Positions 16,551 to 25,087 are shown, numbered from the stretch's first letter. The stretch: DNA of 64,000 nt from Micromonospora echinospora (GCF_014203425.1 NZ_JACHJC010000001.1:6279501-6343500); one strand, 5' to 3'. The notes: generated from the letters alone by a model not told the origin. Program-made: numbers and translations.

Positions 16551-17567
16551 GTGGAACCGGACGTGCTGGGCGCCCCCTACGAGCGGCGGACGATCGACCT
16601 GGGCACCGACGACGAGGGGCCGGTGGTCGCGACCCTGGTGCGGCGGCGCGCCGACCGCCCGACCGGGCGCGCCGTGCTCTACGTGCACGGCTTCGTCGAC
16701 TACTTCTTCCAGACCCACGTGGCCGACTTCTTCGCCGAGCGTGGCTGGGACTTCTACGCGCTCGACCTGCGCAAGTACGGCCGTAGCCTGCTCCCGCACC
16801 AGACCCCGAACTTCTGCCGCGACCTGAGCGACTACTTCCCCGAGCTGGACGCCGCCGCCGAGATCATCCGCGCCGAGGAGGGCCACGACACCCTGCTCGC
16901 CATGGGCCACTCGACCGGCGGCCTGATCATCTCGCTCTGGGCGCACGACCGCCGCGACGCCGACCTGGTCGACGGGATCGTGCTCAACAGCCCCTTCTTC
17001 GACATCAACGCGCCCTGGATGGTCCGCCGGCCCCTCGCGGCCGCCGTCTCCCGACTGGGCCGCAGGGCGCCGCAGCGTGTCCTGCCGTTCGGCCTGGGCA
17101 CGGTGTACGGCGAGAGCCTGCACGCCGACCACCGGGGCGAGTGGCGGTACGACCTGGCCTGGAAGCCGCTGGCCGGGTTCCCGGTCCGGGCCGGCTGGAT
17201 CAGCGCGATCCGGGCCGGTCAGCGCCGGCTGCGGGCCGGGCTGGACATCCCGGTGCCGGTGCTGCTCGCCTGCTCCACGCGCAGCTTTCGGGGTACCAAG
17301 TGGCACGACAGCGCCACCGGCGCCGACGCGGTGCTCGACGTCGAGCACATGGTGCGCTGGGCGCCCCGCCTCGGCCACCACGTCACGCTGGCCCGCTTCG
17401 ACGGCGGGCTGCACGACCTCACGCTGTCCAGTCCTGGCGTACGCGAGAAGGTCTTCGCGGAGGTCGGACGGTGGGCGGAGGGATTCCTCCGCGCCGGTCC
17501 GACCGAGCCGGAGCCCACGACGCCGCCGTCACCGCGGCGGCCGGCCGACGCGACCGCAGAGGGCTGA
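16551..17567 (+). CDS. Alpha/beta hydrolase (serine hydrolase/lysophospholipase-like)
   Basis: 338 residues. VLYVHGFVDYFFQ gives the oxyanion-hole HG, GHSTGGLIISLW holds the nucleophile Ser (about 121), and the C-terminal DGGLHDLTLS carries the likely catalytic His. The pattern fits monoacylglycerol lipase-like hydrolases; substrate unknown. GTG 16551 is preferred since TACCGT lies 7 nt upstream (16538-16543), and the sequence before it is repeat-derived. Confidence 0.85.
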   Translation: MEPDVLGAPYERRTIDLGTDDEGPVVATLVRRRADRPTGRAVLYVHGFVDYFFQTHVADFFAERGWDFYALDLRKYGRSLLPHQTPNFCRDLSDYFPELDAAAEIIRAEEGHDTLLAMGHSTGGLIISLWAHDRRDADLVDGIVLNSPFFDINAPWMVRRPLAAAVSRLGRRAPQRVLPFGLGTVYGESLHADHRGEWRYDLAWKPLAGFPVRAGWISAIRAGQRRLRAGLDIPVPVLLACSTRSFRGTKWHDSATGADAVLDVEHMVRWAPRLGHHVTLARFDGGLHDLTLSSPGVREKVFAEVGRWAEGFLRAGPTEPEPTTPPSPRRPADATAEG

Positions 17568-17590
17568 TGCGATCGGCCTCCCCGGTCGGC

Positions 17591-18325
17591 TCAGTCGGTG
17601 ACCACCGCCGCGAGCGCGGCGCGGATCCGGTCGAACGTGGCGACCGGGTGCCCGCCCGCGCGCGACGGCAGCACCACGCCCAGGCAGTGCAGCGCCGGTC
17701 CGCCGTCCGGCCCGGCCTCGACCGCGAACACCGGCGCGCCCACGTACCCGGCGGGCAGCTCCGTGGTGACCCGCACCTCGCCGCCGTCCCGGGCGACCCG
17801 CTCGACCACCGCTTCCAGTGGCCGCGACCCGTCCTCGCCCGCGCCCAGGGCCAGCACGAACGCCGAGGCGGGCGCCGCGCCGATCCGGGCGACCGAGTCG
17901 GCCGGCGCGGCCACCGCCTCGGTGACCTGCTGGGTACGCCAGCGCCAACCCCGGTCGTCGGCCCAGCCGTGCAGCCCGCCGGTCGGCATCGCGGCGAGCC
18001 CCAGCTCCGGCAGGTGCAGCCAGTGGTCGGCGAAACCGGGCAGCTCGATCGGCTCGTCCGCCCCCTCGGCCGGGTCGGTGACGCTCGGCCGCAGCCCGAT
18101 CTCCCCGTACTCCCGCTCGGTGAGCGTGTCGGCGGTGAGCAGCCACTCGTGCGCGATCTCCCCGTCGTCGGTGGTGCCGACCAGCTCGCTGTAGAAGAAG
18201 GCGGTGCCGAGGACGCCGGCCGGCGCGCCCGGCCCGTCCGAGCCGGTGAGGGGAAGGATCGCCCGTCCGAGGAGCTGGCACAGCTCGAAGACGATCTCGT
18301 TCTCGGTTTCCTGGTCGAGCAGCAT
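17591..18325 (-). CDS. Hypothetical protein, possibly a degenerate trypsin-like fold
   Basis: 244 residues, no signal peptide. GTAFFYSELVG followed by EWLLTADTLTE resembles the strand and His region of trypsin-like proteases (GTGF...LVTAxHV) but has Asp at the His position, and AGYVGAPVFAVE resembles the Ser loop (GxSGSPVF) with Gly-Ala in place of Ser. Read this way it would be a non-catalytic relative. That assignment is speculative; no other family is recognised. Converges with the hydrolase gene. Confidence 0.6.
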   Translation of the reverse strand: MLLDQETENEIVFELCQLLGRAILPLTGSDGPGAPAGVLGTAFFYSELVGTTDDGEIAHEWLLTADTLTEREYGEIGLRPSVTDPAEGADEPIELPGFADHWLHLPELGLAAMPTGGLHGWADDRGWRWRTQQVTEAVAAPADSVARIGAAPASAFVLALGAGEDGSRPLEAVVERVARDGGEVRVTTELPAGYVGAPVFAVEAGPDGGPALHCLGVVLPSRAGGHPVATFDRIRAALAAVVTD

Positions 18326-18494
18326 CCGACGAGGGTACGGATCGCGCCCCGCCCGGCCCGCGCCGGACCGCCGGAACTGTGGTGCCGGTCCGGGCCCCCG
18401 CGTGGGACGCTGAAGGGCGGAACGGACGCGCCGACCCGTACCCCCGGGCGGGCGGGGAGCGGCGGTACCCTCTTGGCGCGACGACCGTCGGCGC

Positions 18495-18567
18495 GCGCCC
18501 GTAGCTCAGCGGATAGAGCAGGGGACTTCTAATCCCAAGGCCGCAGGTTCGAATCCTGCCGGGCGCA
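18495..18567 (+). tRNA. tRNA-Arg (anticodon TCT)
   Basis: A full cloverleaf can be drawn: acceptor GCGCCCG (18495-18501) with CGGGCGC (18560-18566), D-stem GCTC/GAGC, anticodon loop CTTCTAA giving TCT, T-arm GCAGG-TTCGAAT-CCTGC, discriminator A. CCA is not encoded (CCC follows). The first anticodon-stem pair is a G-A mismatch. It sits at the left end of a region with integrase remains, a common attachment site position. Confidence 0.95.
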
Positions 18568-18650
18568 CCCTTCCCACGTCAGGTCAGCGGCTTCTCAGTG
18601 CCGGTCGAGAAGATCACCATGGTCTCCGTACGGCCATTCGTACAGCCAAG

Positions 18651-18830
18651 TCAGCCGAAAAGGCGCTTCGCGGGCTCGTCGACAGCTGCCCGCTCGATCT
18701 CCCGGCAGAACTTGGGCGTAGGTGTTCATCGTCAACCCGATCTGGCTGTGACCAAGCACCTTCGTCACCGTCCAAGGCGAAGCATCCGATACGAGCAGGC
18801 CGGTCACGCAGTTTCGACAGGGCGAGCAGA
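18651..18830 (-). pseudogene. Tyrosine recombinase (integrase) C-terminal remnant, frameshifted
   Basis: On the minus strand one frame reads CRNCVTGLLVSDASPW then TKVLGHSQIGLTMNTYAQVLP, the end of a phage-type integrase with the GH and Tyr motifs. After VLP the frame must shift to continue REIERAAVDEPAKRLFG and stop at 18651. The N-terminal domains and the HxLR motif are missing. It lies less than 100 bp downstream of tRNA-Arg, so it is probably the relic of an element that used this tRNA. Confidence 0.8.
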
Positions 18831-18879
18831 AGGTTCAGGAATCGGCATTCGGCAGATGGCCCGGATTCACCTCGTCCGA

Positions 18880-19422
18880 TCACACGGCGACGCCTTCTTC
18901 CCGGGTGGCGGGGACAGTGACTCGCCGGAGCAGGACGTGGCAGATCGGGTACAGCAGGGCGCCGTCGAGGTAGTGGCAGAACATCGCGCCGAGGTATGAC
19001 GGGCCGCCCCAGGCGTTGCGGGGGAAGTTCGGGTCCAGCCCGGCGAAGACCTGCAGTCCGATGCGCCAGGCCATGTACACCTCCAGCAGTACGAGGAAGG
19101 CGACGGCCAGGCAGCGCAGCAAAGCCGGAACGCCGGCCCCGGACCGGAATGTGGCTCCGATCCGTGCTGCCATCGGACGTCCGAGCGGCACGAAGATCAC
19201 TTTCCAGCCGAGCGGGCTACGGCGGGATGCCACCGCGAACCAGACGGTCACGACCGCGAGGACGCCGAGATGCGGCAGCCACGCCTCAGTGCCCGCGATC
19301 TGTGGTTCGAGCGTGTCGGATCGGTGGAGGTACCTCGCGACTCCGCTGGCCAGTCCGGCTATCACGGAAACGGTCGCGGTGACGACGGCGGGACGGGACA
19401 GCTGCAGCCGGTGGTTTGTCAT
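18880..19422 (-). CDS. Hypothetical membrane protein
   Basis: About 180 residues with roughly four hydrophobic segments (VVTATVSVIAGLASGV, LGVLAVVTVWFAVA, LRCLAVAFLVLLEVYMAW, and a fourth near GAMFCHYLDGALLYPI). No family recognised. ATG 19422 is a choice among several in-frame starts (19443 is another). It is divergent from the two-component system at 19.5-21.5 kb and could be its target. Confidence 0.6.
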   Translation of the reverse strand: MTNHRLQLSRPAVVTATVSVIAGLASGVARYLHRSDTLEPQIAGTEAWLPHLGVLAVVTVWFAVASRRSPLGWKVIFVPLGRPMAARIGATFRSGAGVPALLRCLAVAFLVLLEVYMAWRIGLQVFAGLDPNFPRNAWGGPSYLGAMFCHYLDGALLYPICHVLLRRVTVPATREEGVAV

Positions 19423-19553
19423 GACTGGAACATTGCGCCACATCGACCGGCCCGGGCGTCGCTCTCCAGCATGATCCGGGGCCTCCCTCGGAGGCGGCAC
19501 CGTCATTCTCGCGCATGACGCCTTCGTCGATACGTTTCGCTAACGTGGTCCAC

Positions 19554-20786
19554 ATGCGACTGGGCCGGAGCGATCTGCCATGGCCCGATCTGCTGGACAT
19601 CGCTCTGGCCGTCGGGTCGTTCGGACTGTTCACTCTCCCGGTCCTGCTCCGCGGTTCGGGACATGGGCCGACGGCGGCGATCCTGGTCCTCGGCACCGCC
19701 GCGGCCGTGCCGCTGGCGGCGCGCCGGGCCGTCCCGGTACCGGTGCTCGTGACGGTGTCGCTGGTCCTCGCCGTGGCAGCGCTGGCCGATGTCGGCTTCA
19801 CGGTGTTCCACAGCAACGCGGGCCCAGCGTTGGGGATCGCGGTGCTGACCGCGGCCGATCGGCTTCCGCGCCAGGTGTCGCTGCGGGCCAGCGTGGCCGC
19901 GGTCGGGCTGGTCACCACGGCGGAATTGACCGCGATGCAGTTGCACCCGGCCACCGGGCAGAACGCGATCCAACTGGTTCTCGCCATTCCAGCCTGGTTG
20001 GTGGGATACGCGTTCGGTACCCGTCGACAGGCGGAGCGTCGGCTGCGCGCGGAGACGGCGGATCGGGCCCGGGAGACGGAGCGCCGGGTCCGCGCCGAGG
20101 AACGGGTCCGGGTGTCGGCGGACGTCCACGACATCGTGTCGCACACGCTGAGCATGATCGCGGTCCGATCGGGCGTGGCACGGGTGGTGCTCGAACAGCG
20201 GCCGGAGGAGGCGCTGGCCGCACTGTCGGCGATCGAGACGGCCAGCCGCAGCGCTTTGGACGAGTTACGAGCGGTGTTGCACTCGTTGCGGGACGCTCCG
20301 GGGGATCCGTTGGGCACGGCGGGTGCGCTGACGGCCGGCCCGGCCGTCGATCGACCGACACTCGCACACATCCGGTCGCTCGTCGACAATCTCCGCGATG
20401 ACGGCTTCCCGATCACGCTCACACTGTCCGAAACGGCCGGCGCACCACCACCGGTCGAGGAGTCGGCCTACCGTGTCGTGCAGGAGGCGCTGACGAATGT
20501 GGTCCGTCACGCCGGCCGGGTGACAACATCCGTCGAGGTCACCAGCGGCCCGGACGGACTCAGCATCTCGGTGCTCAACGCCGCCCCCGTCGCCGGTCCG
20601 TACGGGGCCGGGCCGGGCAGCGGACACGGCCTGGCCGGGATGCGGGACCGTGTCGCGTTGCACGAGGGCACCGTCACGGCCGATCCATGTCCGGACGGTG
20701 GCTACGCAGTGCGCGTTCAGTTCCCACTACGATCGACGAGCCGGACGACACACGCTGACCGCAGCGAGGGGAAGCGCCGTGGCTGA
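19554..20786 (+). CDS. NarL-family sensor histidine kinase
   Basis: 410 residues. The N-terminal part (about 10-130) has several membrane segments; then a HisKA_3 dimerisation domain with the phospho-acceptor in RVSADVHDIVSHTLSMIAVR (H about 192) and a HATPase domain (VVQEALTNVVRHAGR N-box, GHGLAGMRDRV G-box). ATG 19554 is chosen since TAACGT lies 7 nt upstream (19541-19546), a leaderless pattern. The 3' end overlaps the response regulator start by 8 nt, so they are coupled. Signal unknown. Confidence 0.9.
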   Translation: MRLGRSDLPWPDLLDIALAVGSFGLFTLPVLLRGSGHGPTAAILVLGTAAAVPLAARRAVPVPVLVTVSLVLAVAALADVGFTVFHSNAGPALGIAVLTAADRLPRQVSLRASVAAVGLVTTAELTAMQLHPATGQNAIQLVLAIPAWLVGYAFGTRRQAERRLRAETADRARETERRVRAEERVRVSADVHDIVSHTLSMIAVRSGVARVVLEQRPEEALAALSAIETASRSALDELRAVLHSLRDAPGDPLGTAGALTAGPAVDRPTLAHIRSLVDNLRDDGFPITLTLSETAGAPPPVEESAYRVVQEALTNVVRHAGRVTTSVEVTSGPDGLSISVLNAAPVAGPYGAGPGSGHGLAGMRDRVALHEGTVTADPCPDGGYAVRVQFPLRSTSRTTHADRSEGKRRG

Positions 20787-21483
20787 ACCGGCGGTCGGCG
20801 CCGACGGCACTACCGAGCCGATCCGTGTCCTGGTCGTGGACGACGAGGCGCTGGTACGAGCTGGATTCCGGGTGCTCCTGGAAACCTCACCGGGGCTCAC
20901 GGTGGTCGGCGAGGCATCCGACGGTGCCGCGGCGGTCCGGCAGAGCCGTGCACTTCGGCCGGACGTCCTGCTCATGGACATCCGCATGCCGGTCATGGAC
21001 GGCCTTGAGGCCACCCGGCACATCGCCGACGACGACAGCATCGACGCCCGTGTGCTGATAGTCACGACCTTCGGGGAGGACGAGCACGTCTTCGCCGCGC
21101 TGCGTGCCGGAGCAAGCGGTTTCGTACTCAAGGACACCCCTCCGGAAGACCTGCTCAGCGCCATCCGCATCATCGCCGATGGTGAGGCGCTGCTGACCCC
21201 ACGGGTGACCACCCGACTGGTCGCGGAGTTCGTGCGAAGCACGTCCGGCCACGCCTTGGCAACCGCACCGGGAGCGCTCGACGAACTGACCGAGCGCGAA
21301 CGGGAAGTGCTGGTTCAGGTTGCGGTCGGCCGGTCGAACGCGGAGATCGCCGAACACTTCACCGTCAGCCTCAACACGGTGAAGACCCACGTGAGCCGAC
21401 TGCTGTTCAAATTGTCGGCCCGTGATCGAGCCCAGCTCGTCGTGTGCGCCTACGAGGTCGGTTTGGTGGTGCCGGGAAGGTGA
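20779..21483 (+). CDS. LuxR/NarL-type response regulator
   Basis: 234 residues: receiver domain (VLVVDDEALVRAGFR; phospho-Asp in VLLMDIRMP, about D67; switch Thr in VTTF; Lys in FVLKDTPPEDL) and C-terminal LuxR helix-turn-helix (LTEREREVLVQVAVGRSN, then TVKTHVSRLLFKL). GTG 20779 has GAGGGGA upstream and overlaps the kinase gene. Cognate partner of the preceding kinase. Confidence 0.93.
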   Translation: MAEPAVGADGTTEPIRVLVVDDEALVRAGFRVLLETSPGLTVVGEASDGAAAVRQSRALRPDVLLMDIRMPVMDGLEATRHIADDDSIDARVLIVTTFGEDEHVFAALRAGASGFVLKDTPPEDLLSAIRIIADGEALLTPRVTTRLVAEFVRSTSGHALATAPGALDELTEREREVLVQVAVGRSNAEIAEHFTVSLNTVKTHVSRLLFKLSARDRAQLVVCAYEVGLVVPGR

Positions 21484-21547
21484 GAGGATGCCGTCGTAAT
21501 GTGGCAGACCGACACCGTCACTTGAGCGGGAATCAGTTACCGGATGA

Positions 21548-21847
21548 TCCGCATCGGCCGCCGCAGTGCACACCTGGTACGAGAGCGTGTTCGGCACTGG
21601 ACCCGCCGATGCGCTCCGGTCCATACACGATGCCGTGGCCACCTGGCCCGAAACCGCTACTTGCGTCGCCGTGCGTCTCGACTGTGCCGAGACACTGCAC
21701 GTCTGTGCCCCGCTGGGGTTGGACGACCTGCTCGATGGTGTATGGCGGCGCAATCCACGAAGGATCACAGTCGAGCTTTCACGAGCGCGTCTCTCGCGCC
21801 ATGGCCCCAGCAGACGATGGCGGCAAGTCAAGGTCGTTCCGCCGTAG
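21548..21847 (+). pseudogene. C-terminal fragment of an NTP_transf_6-like nucleotidyltransferase
   Basis: The frame is open from a TGA at 21545 and reads AVHTWYESVFGTG, DAVATWPETATCVAVRLD, LHVCAPLGLDDLLDGVWRRNPRR and a final VKVVPP. The WPETAT and GLDDL..V.R.NPRR segments are typical of the C-terminal half of DUF925/NTP_transf_6 proteins; the N-terminal catalytic half is missing. A GTG at 21566 could start translation, but a functional enzyme is unlikely. About 160 bp of apparently empty sequence follows. Confidence 0.6.
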
Positions 21848-22006
21848 TCGTACAGCCATCGGTAAAGCGAGGTCGACCCACCAACACCGCCCCTGCCCGA
21901 CAGCGACGGACGGGCTGTAGAGGAGGACGGCTCCCGACCAGCCCGCTCCGATCTTCTTCTGATCCCAAGGCGCGACCCCGTACGGCTGTGGCCGCAGCAA
22001 CGACCG

Positions 22007-22567
22007 TCAGTAGCAGTCTTCGGGTCTCGCCAGGGCAGTGCCTGAACCGCCGCCGGTAGCTCGGAGGACGATCTGCCGGGCTGCTTGGGCGGGCGTGAGG
22101 TGCGTGGTGTCAACGACCTCGGCCTCGGCGTGCAGCCACGTGCGGGCCGCCTCGGCGTAGGGCTCGAGGTACTTGAGGCGGAACGGGGAGGGGACGGGAT
22201 GTTCCCTCTCGATTCGCCTGCGGAGGGTGTCCCGGTCGGCGTGGAGGACGAAGTGCCTTACCGGTATGGCGTGTTGGGCGAGGTCCTCGCTGATCTCGCG
22301 CCAGTACTGCTCCACCAGGACGGTCATGGGCATCACCAGCGTGCCGCCGGTGTAGTCGAGCACGCGGCGGGCGGTCTCGACGACGAGATGCCGCCATGGC
22401 GGCCAGTGCTGGAAGTTGTCCGTCGCGGGCAACCCCGGCGTGATGTCCATGAGGACTTCGCCGACCTTCTCGGCGTCGAACACCCGGGATTCCGGGATCA
22501 GTTGTTGCACGAGCGCACTGGTCGTCGTCTTGCCCGCGCCGTGGGTGCCGTTGATCCATATGATCAC
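22007..22567 (-). CDS. TmrB-like P-loop ATPase/kinase
   Basis: 186 residues beginning MIIWINGTHGAGKTTTS, a Walker A directly after the first strand as in tunicamycin-resistance protein TmrB and small-molecule kinases. Later VRHFVLHADRDTLRRRIERE is a lid-type segment and VVDTTHLTPAQAARQI ends the fold. Resistance is a possible role but not shown by the sequence. GTG 22567 has TAACGT 5 nt upstream (22578-22573, minus). It sits inside the presumed island. Confidence 0.75.
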   Translation of the reverse strand: MIIWINGTHGAGKTTTSALVQQLIPESRVFDAEKVGEVLMDITPGLPATDNFQHWPPWRHLVVETARRVLDYTGGTLVMPMTVLVEQYWREISEDLAQHAIPVRHFVLHADRDTLRRRIEREHPVPSPFRLKYLEPYAEAARTWLHAEAEVVDTTHLTPAQAARQIVLRATGGGSGTALARPEDCY

Positions 22568-22584
22568 GGGGCACGTTAACGCGG

Positions 22585-23049
22585 GTGAGTAACCGGGCGG
22601 CGTTGACCTGTCCCTCGGCTGAACGTCGGACAGGTGATCGCTTGGCGTGGACCACTACGCTTCGCACCAGAACGGTGGGACTCGACTCTCCACCTCCCGG
22701 GCTCTTGGAGGTAGTGGTGCCGGTCGTGCTCGGGCCATACCCGCTGTGTCCGACGTGCCAGAAGACGAACGGCGGCCTCATCGCCGCTCGGCACCGCCAG
22801 ATTCACCTCCGGGCGCACGGCACGGAGGCGTGTGTCGATGCGGGTCTTGCCGGACTCATGGCCAGCCTCTGGGCTGTCTGCGACACGCGAAGCTGTTGCG
22901 AGAACGACCGCGGGCGGGCGTACGTCGTACCGACCGCGGATACCTGTGATGCAGCAGAACACCTGCTGACCAAGCTCGGACTGCGCCCGACGAATCTCGA
23001 CGGGACCATCTATTTCCACAGGCCCAGCTCATTTCGACTGGATCCATGA
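22585..23049 (+). CDS. Hypothetical protein with Cys-rich segments
   Basis: Up to 154 residues. The C-terminal two thirds look real (CPTCQ pair, LWAVCDTRSCC, then AYVVPTADTCDAAEHLLTKLGLRP), with moderately high GC at third positions; the first 40 residues are less convincing, so the true start may be an internal GTG. The five or six cysteines could bind a metal. No family recognised. Divergent from the TmrB-like gene. Confidence 0.45.
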   Translation: MSNRAALTCPSAERRTGDRLAWTTTLRTRTVGLDSPPPGLLEVVVPVVLGPYPLCPTCQKTNGGLIAARHRQIHLRAHGTEACVDAGLAGLMASLWAVCDTRSCCENDRGRAYVVPTADTCDAAEHLLTKLGLRPTNLDGTIYFHRPSSFRLDP

Positions 23050-23080
23050 CGAGCGTCCTCCCAGCGACTACCGTTCCCTG

Positions 23081-23548
23081 ATGGCCGTCTCGTCGTACGT
23101 GGCCCGGCTGCGGGCGGTGATCGGCCACGAGTTGATCCAGATGCCCTCGGTGTCGGTCGTGGTCGTCGACGACCGAGCACGGGTCCTGCTGGTACGTCAT
23201 GCCGAGGACGGGAACGGGTGGGCGGTGCCCGGCGGCGCGGTCGACATCGGAGAGTCCCCGGCCCAGGCGGCCGTGCGTGAGATCCGCGAGGAAATCGGCG
23301 TTCGCATCAGCCGGCCACGGCTGCTGGACTTGCTCGGCGGCCCCGACTACGAGGTGACCTACCCGAACGGCGACCGCGTCGCCTACGTCACCGCGGTCTA
23401 CCAGGCGACCATCGCCGACGGAGAGCCGATCCCCGACCACGAGGAGATCAGCGAACTGGACTGGTTCACCCCATCGCAGCTAGCCGGTGCCGATCTCAAC
23501 CGCTTCTCCCGGGCTCTGCTGCGGGCCACCGGTCACCTCGCCGGTTGA
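23081..23548 (+). CDS. NUDIX hydrolase
   Basis: 155 residues with a complete Nudix box, GGAVDIGESPAQAAVREI followed by REEIGV (GX5EX7REUXEEXGU), at about residues 48-70. It should hydrolyse a nucleoside diphosphate derivative; the substrate cannot be read from the sequence. The N-terminal RLRAVIGHELIQMPSVSVVVVDD stretch is typical of actinobacterial Nudix proteins. No operon link to its neighbours is clear. Confidence 0.92.
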   Translation: MAVSSYVARLRAVIGHELIQMPSVSVVVVDDRARVLLVRHAEDGNGWAVPGGAVDIGESPAQAAVREIREEIGVRISRPRLLDLLGGPDYEVTYPNGDRVAYVTAVYQATIADGEPIPDHEEISELDWFTPSQLAGADLNRFSRALLRATGHLAG

Positions 23549-23609
23549 CGGCGACCGCTTCGCGCAGGCCACTCCGCCGCCGACGGTCGACAGAAAGGCA
23601 GCTTCCCGG

Positions 23610-23905
23610 TCAGTCCGGTCGGCGGTTGGCGTCCGCCCACTCCGCGTCGTTCCAGAGCGCGGGGACCGCGCCGACCGGCTGGAACCGGATATGCGGATCG
23701 TTGCTCTGGACGAGACACATGAGACGGCGGCCGATCAGGCTTGCGCTTCGGGAGTGATGCGCCATCGTGTCCAGCACGATCTGGGCGGACCGCGGGCAGT
23801 GCGTGGCGAACGTGTCGTAGCCGGTGAACACGAGGACGAGGCCGGCCGCCTCGGGCGTCCACCCGTACTCCTGGCTCAAGCGCCGGAAGGCGGCCGGTAG
23901 GCCGA
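23610..23905 (-). pseudogene. C-terminal fragment of an unrecognised protein
   Basis: The minus-strand frame ending at TGA 23610 reads like protein (AAFRRLSQEYGWTPEAAG, GYDTFATHCPRSAQIVLD, SLIGRRLMCLVQSNDPHI, VPALWNDAEWADANRRPD) but has no good start: it begins against the stop of the SDR gene and only a TTG near 23877 and a GTG near 23838 are available. Probably the tail of a gene whose front was lost. A barstar-like identity was considered but cannot be supported. Confidence 0.45.
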
Positions 23906-24634
23906 TCAGGCCGCCGTCAGCGCCGCCAGGGCACGGTCCATCGCGGCGTTGAACTCCTCCGGCGTCAGCGTCAGCCGGGACTTGACGTCCCGGCTCCACT
24001 GGTCGGCCAGCACCTCGGCGGCACCTGCCTCGACGCCGTCGAGCGCCGCGTCGGCTAGGTCGGACGGCGCGATCTTGTCCACGGGCCAGCCCGCTGACAT
24101 GTCGGTGTCGGCCAGGCCGAGGTGTACCGCCGTCACGAGCGTGCCCTGCTCGGCGAGTTCCAGGCGTACGCCGTTCGTCATGGCCCAGGCGGCGGCCTTG
24201 GTCAGGTGGTACGCGCCGGCGCCCCTGGTCCCGAACCACGACATGGCGGAGAGGACGTTCACGATCGCGCCCCCGCCGTTGCGGGCCAGCGCCGGCGCGA
24301 ACTCCCGGATCATTGCCAGGTGGCCGAGCACGTTGGTCTCCACCTCGTGTCGGACCGCCTCCAGCGAACCGGTCACCAGGTCGGTTCCGGTCTGGATGCC
24401 CGCGTTGTTGACGAGCAGCGTGACGTCCGGGGCGGCCTCGGCGACGGCCCGCACGGATGTGGCAGTGGTGATGTCGAGCGGCAGCACCTCGACCCCGGGC
24501 AGGTCGACGGTCTCCGGCCGGCGGGCGGTCGCGTAGACCTTGCGGGCGCCGCGTTCGAGCAGGCGCTGGGCGAAGGCGCGGCCCAGGCCGCGGTTGGCTC
24601 CGGTGACGAGGGCTACCGAGTTGTTGATGTCCAT
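23906..24634 (-). CDS. Short-chain dehydrogenase/reductase
   Basis: 242 residues of classical SDR layout: cofactor motif TGANRGLGRAFA (about 11-22), LLVNNAGIQTG, and the catalytic Tyr/Lys in GAYHLTKAAAWAM with Ser in VLSAMSWFG. ATG 24634 follows a -10 box (TAGCGT) by 7 nt, on the promoter controlled by the divergent MerR protein. Substrate unknown. Confidence 0.9.
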   Translation of the reverse strand: MDINNSVALVTGANRGLGRAFAQRLLERGARKVYATARRPETVDLPGVEVLPLDITTATSVRAVAEAAPDVTLLVNNAGIQTGTDLVTGSLEAVRHEVETNVLGHLAMIREFAPALARNGGGAIVNVLSAMSWFGTRGAGAYHLTKAAAWAMTNGVRLELAEQGTLVTAVHLGLADTDMSAGWPVDKIAPSDLADAALDGVEAGAAEVLADQWSRDVKSRLTLTPEEFNAAMDRALAALTAA

Positions 24635-24641
24635 GCCCGGT

Positions 24642-24673
24642 ACGCTAAAACCTGACGTTGACGTCAGAGACAA
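24642..24673 (-). promoter_or_regulatory. MerR-type promoter with 20-bp spacer and operator dyad
   Basis: On the minus strand a TTGTCT -35 (24673-24668) and TAGCGT -10 (24647-24642) are separated by 20 bp. The spacer contains the dyad CTGACGT-TG-ACGTCAG (24652-24667). An over-long spacer holding the operator is the standard design of promoters activated by MerR proteins, and a MerR gene is divergent here. Confidence 0.7.
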
Positions 24674-24709
24674 GTGCTGTTCGCCCGGACCGGAGTGAGA
24701 GGAGTCACC

Positions 24710-25087
24710 GTGCCCGTCACCGAGACCGCGCCCGAGCCGCTGATCCGCATCGGCGAGGTGGCGCGCGGCGCCGGTGTCTCGGTGCGCGCCGTGCGCTACT
24801 ACGAGGAGCAGGGGCTTCTCGCCCCCAGGCGCAGCCCGTCCGGCCAGCGCCTCTACCGGCCGGACACGGTCACGCTGGTTCGCTTCATCCAGCAGATGTA
24901 CGCCGCCGGCCTGACCAGCAGCCGGATCGCGGAACTCCTGCCGTGCTGGGACTCCGGACACACCGACCCCAGGCAGCGGGCCATGCTTCGCGCCGAGCGC
25001 GAGCGCATCCAGGCCAAGGTCGACGAGCTCCGGGCCGCCCTGGACCGCCTCGACGAGGTCATCGCGATCACCGACAACCACCCGTAG
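24710..25087 (+). CDS. MerR-family transcriptional regulator
   Basis: 125 residues. The winged-helix DNA-binding domain opens with RIGEVARGAGVSVRAVRYYEEQGLL and RLYRPDTVTLVRFIQQM, followed by a coiled-coil dimerisation helix (ERERIQAKVDELRAALDRLDEVI). The single Cys in ELLPCWDSG could matter for sensing. GTG 24710 has GAGAGGAG upstream; a GTG at 24674 is possible but lies next to the operator. Probable regulator of the divergent SDR gene. Confidence 0.9.
   Translation: MPVTETAPEPLIRIGEVARGAGVSVRAVRYYEEQGLLAPRRSPSGQRLYRPDTVTLVRFIQQMYAAGLTSSRIAELLPCWDSGHTDPRQRAMLRAERERIQAKVDELRAALDRLDEVIAITDNHP

Noticed and set aside
21835..21900. Minus-strand stretch reading LYRWLYDYGGTT, similar in 11 bp to sequence near 18640
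   Set aside because: Considered as an insertion-sequence end or integrase piece; the shared stretch (TCGTACAGCCA) is too short and no flanking repeats were found.
23533..23862. 109-codon minus-strand frame with HVRHALPAVRPDR-like sequence
   Set aside because: It is a shifted reading of the fragment ending at 23610, which has far better protein character.
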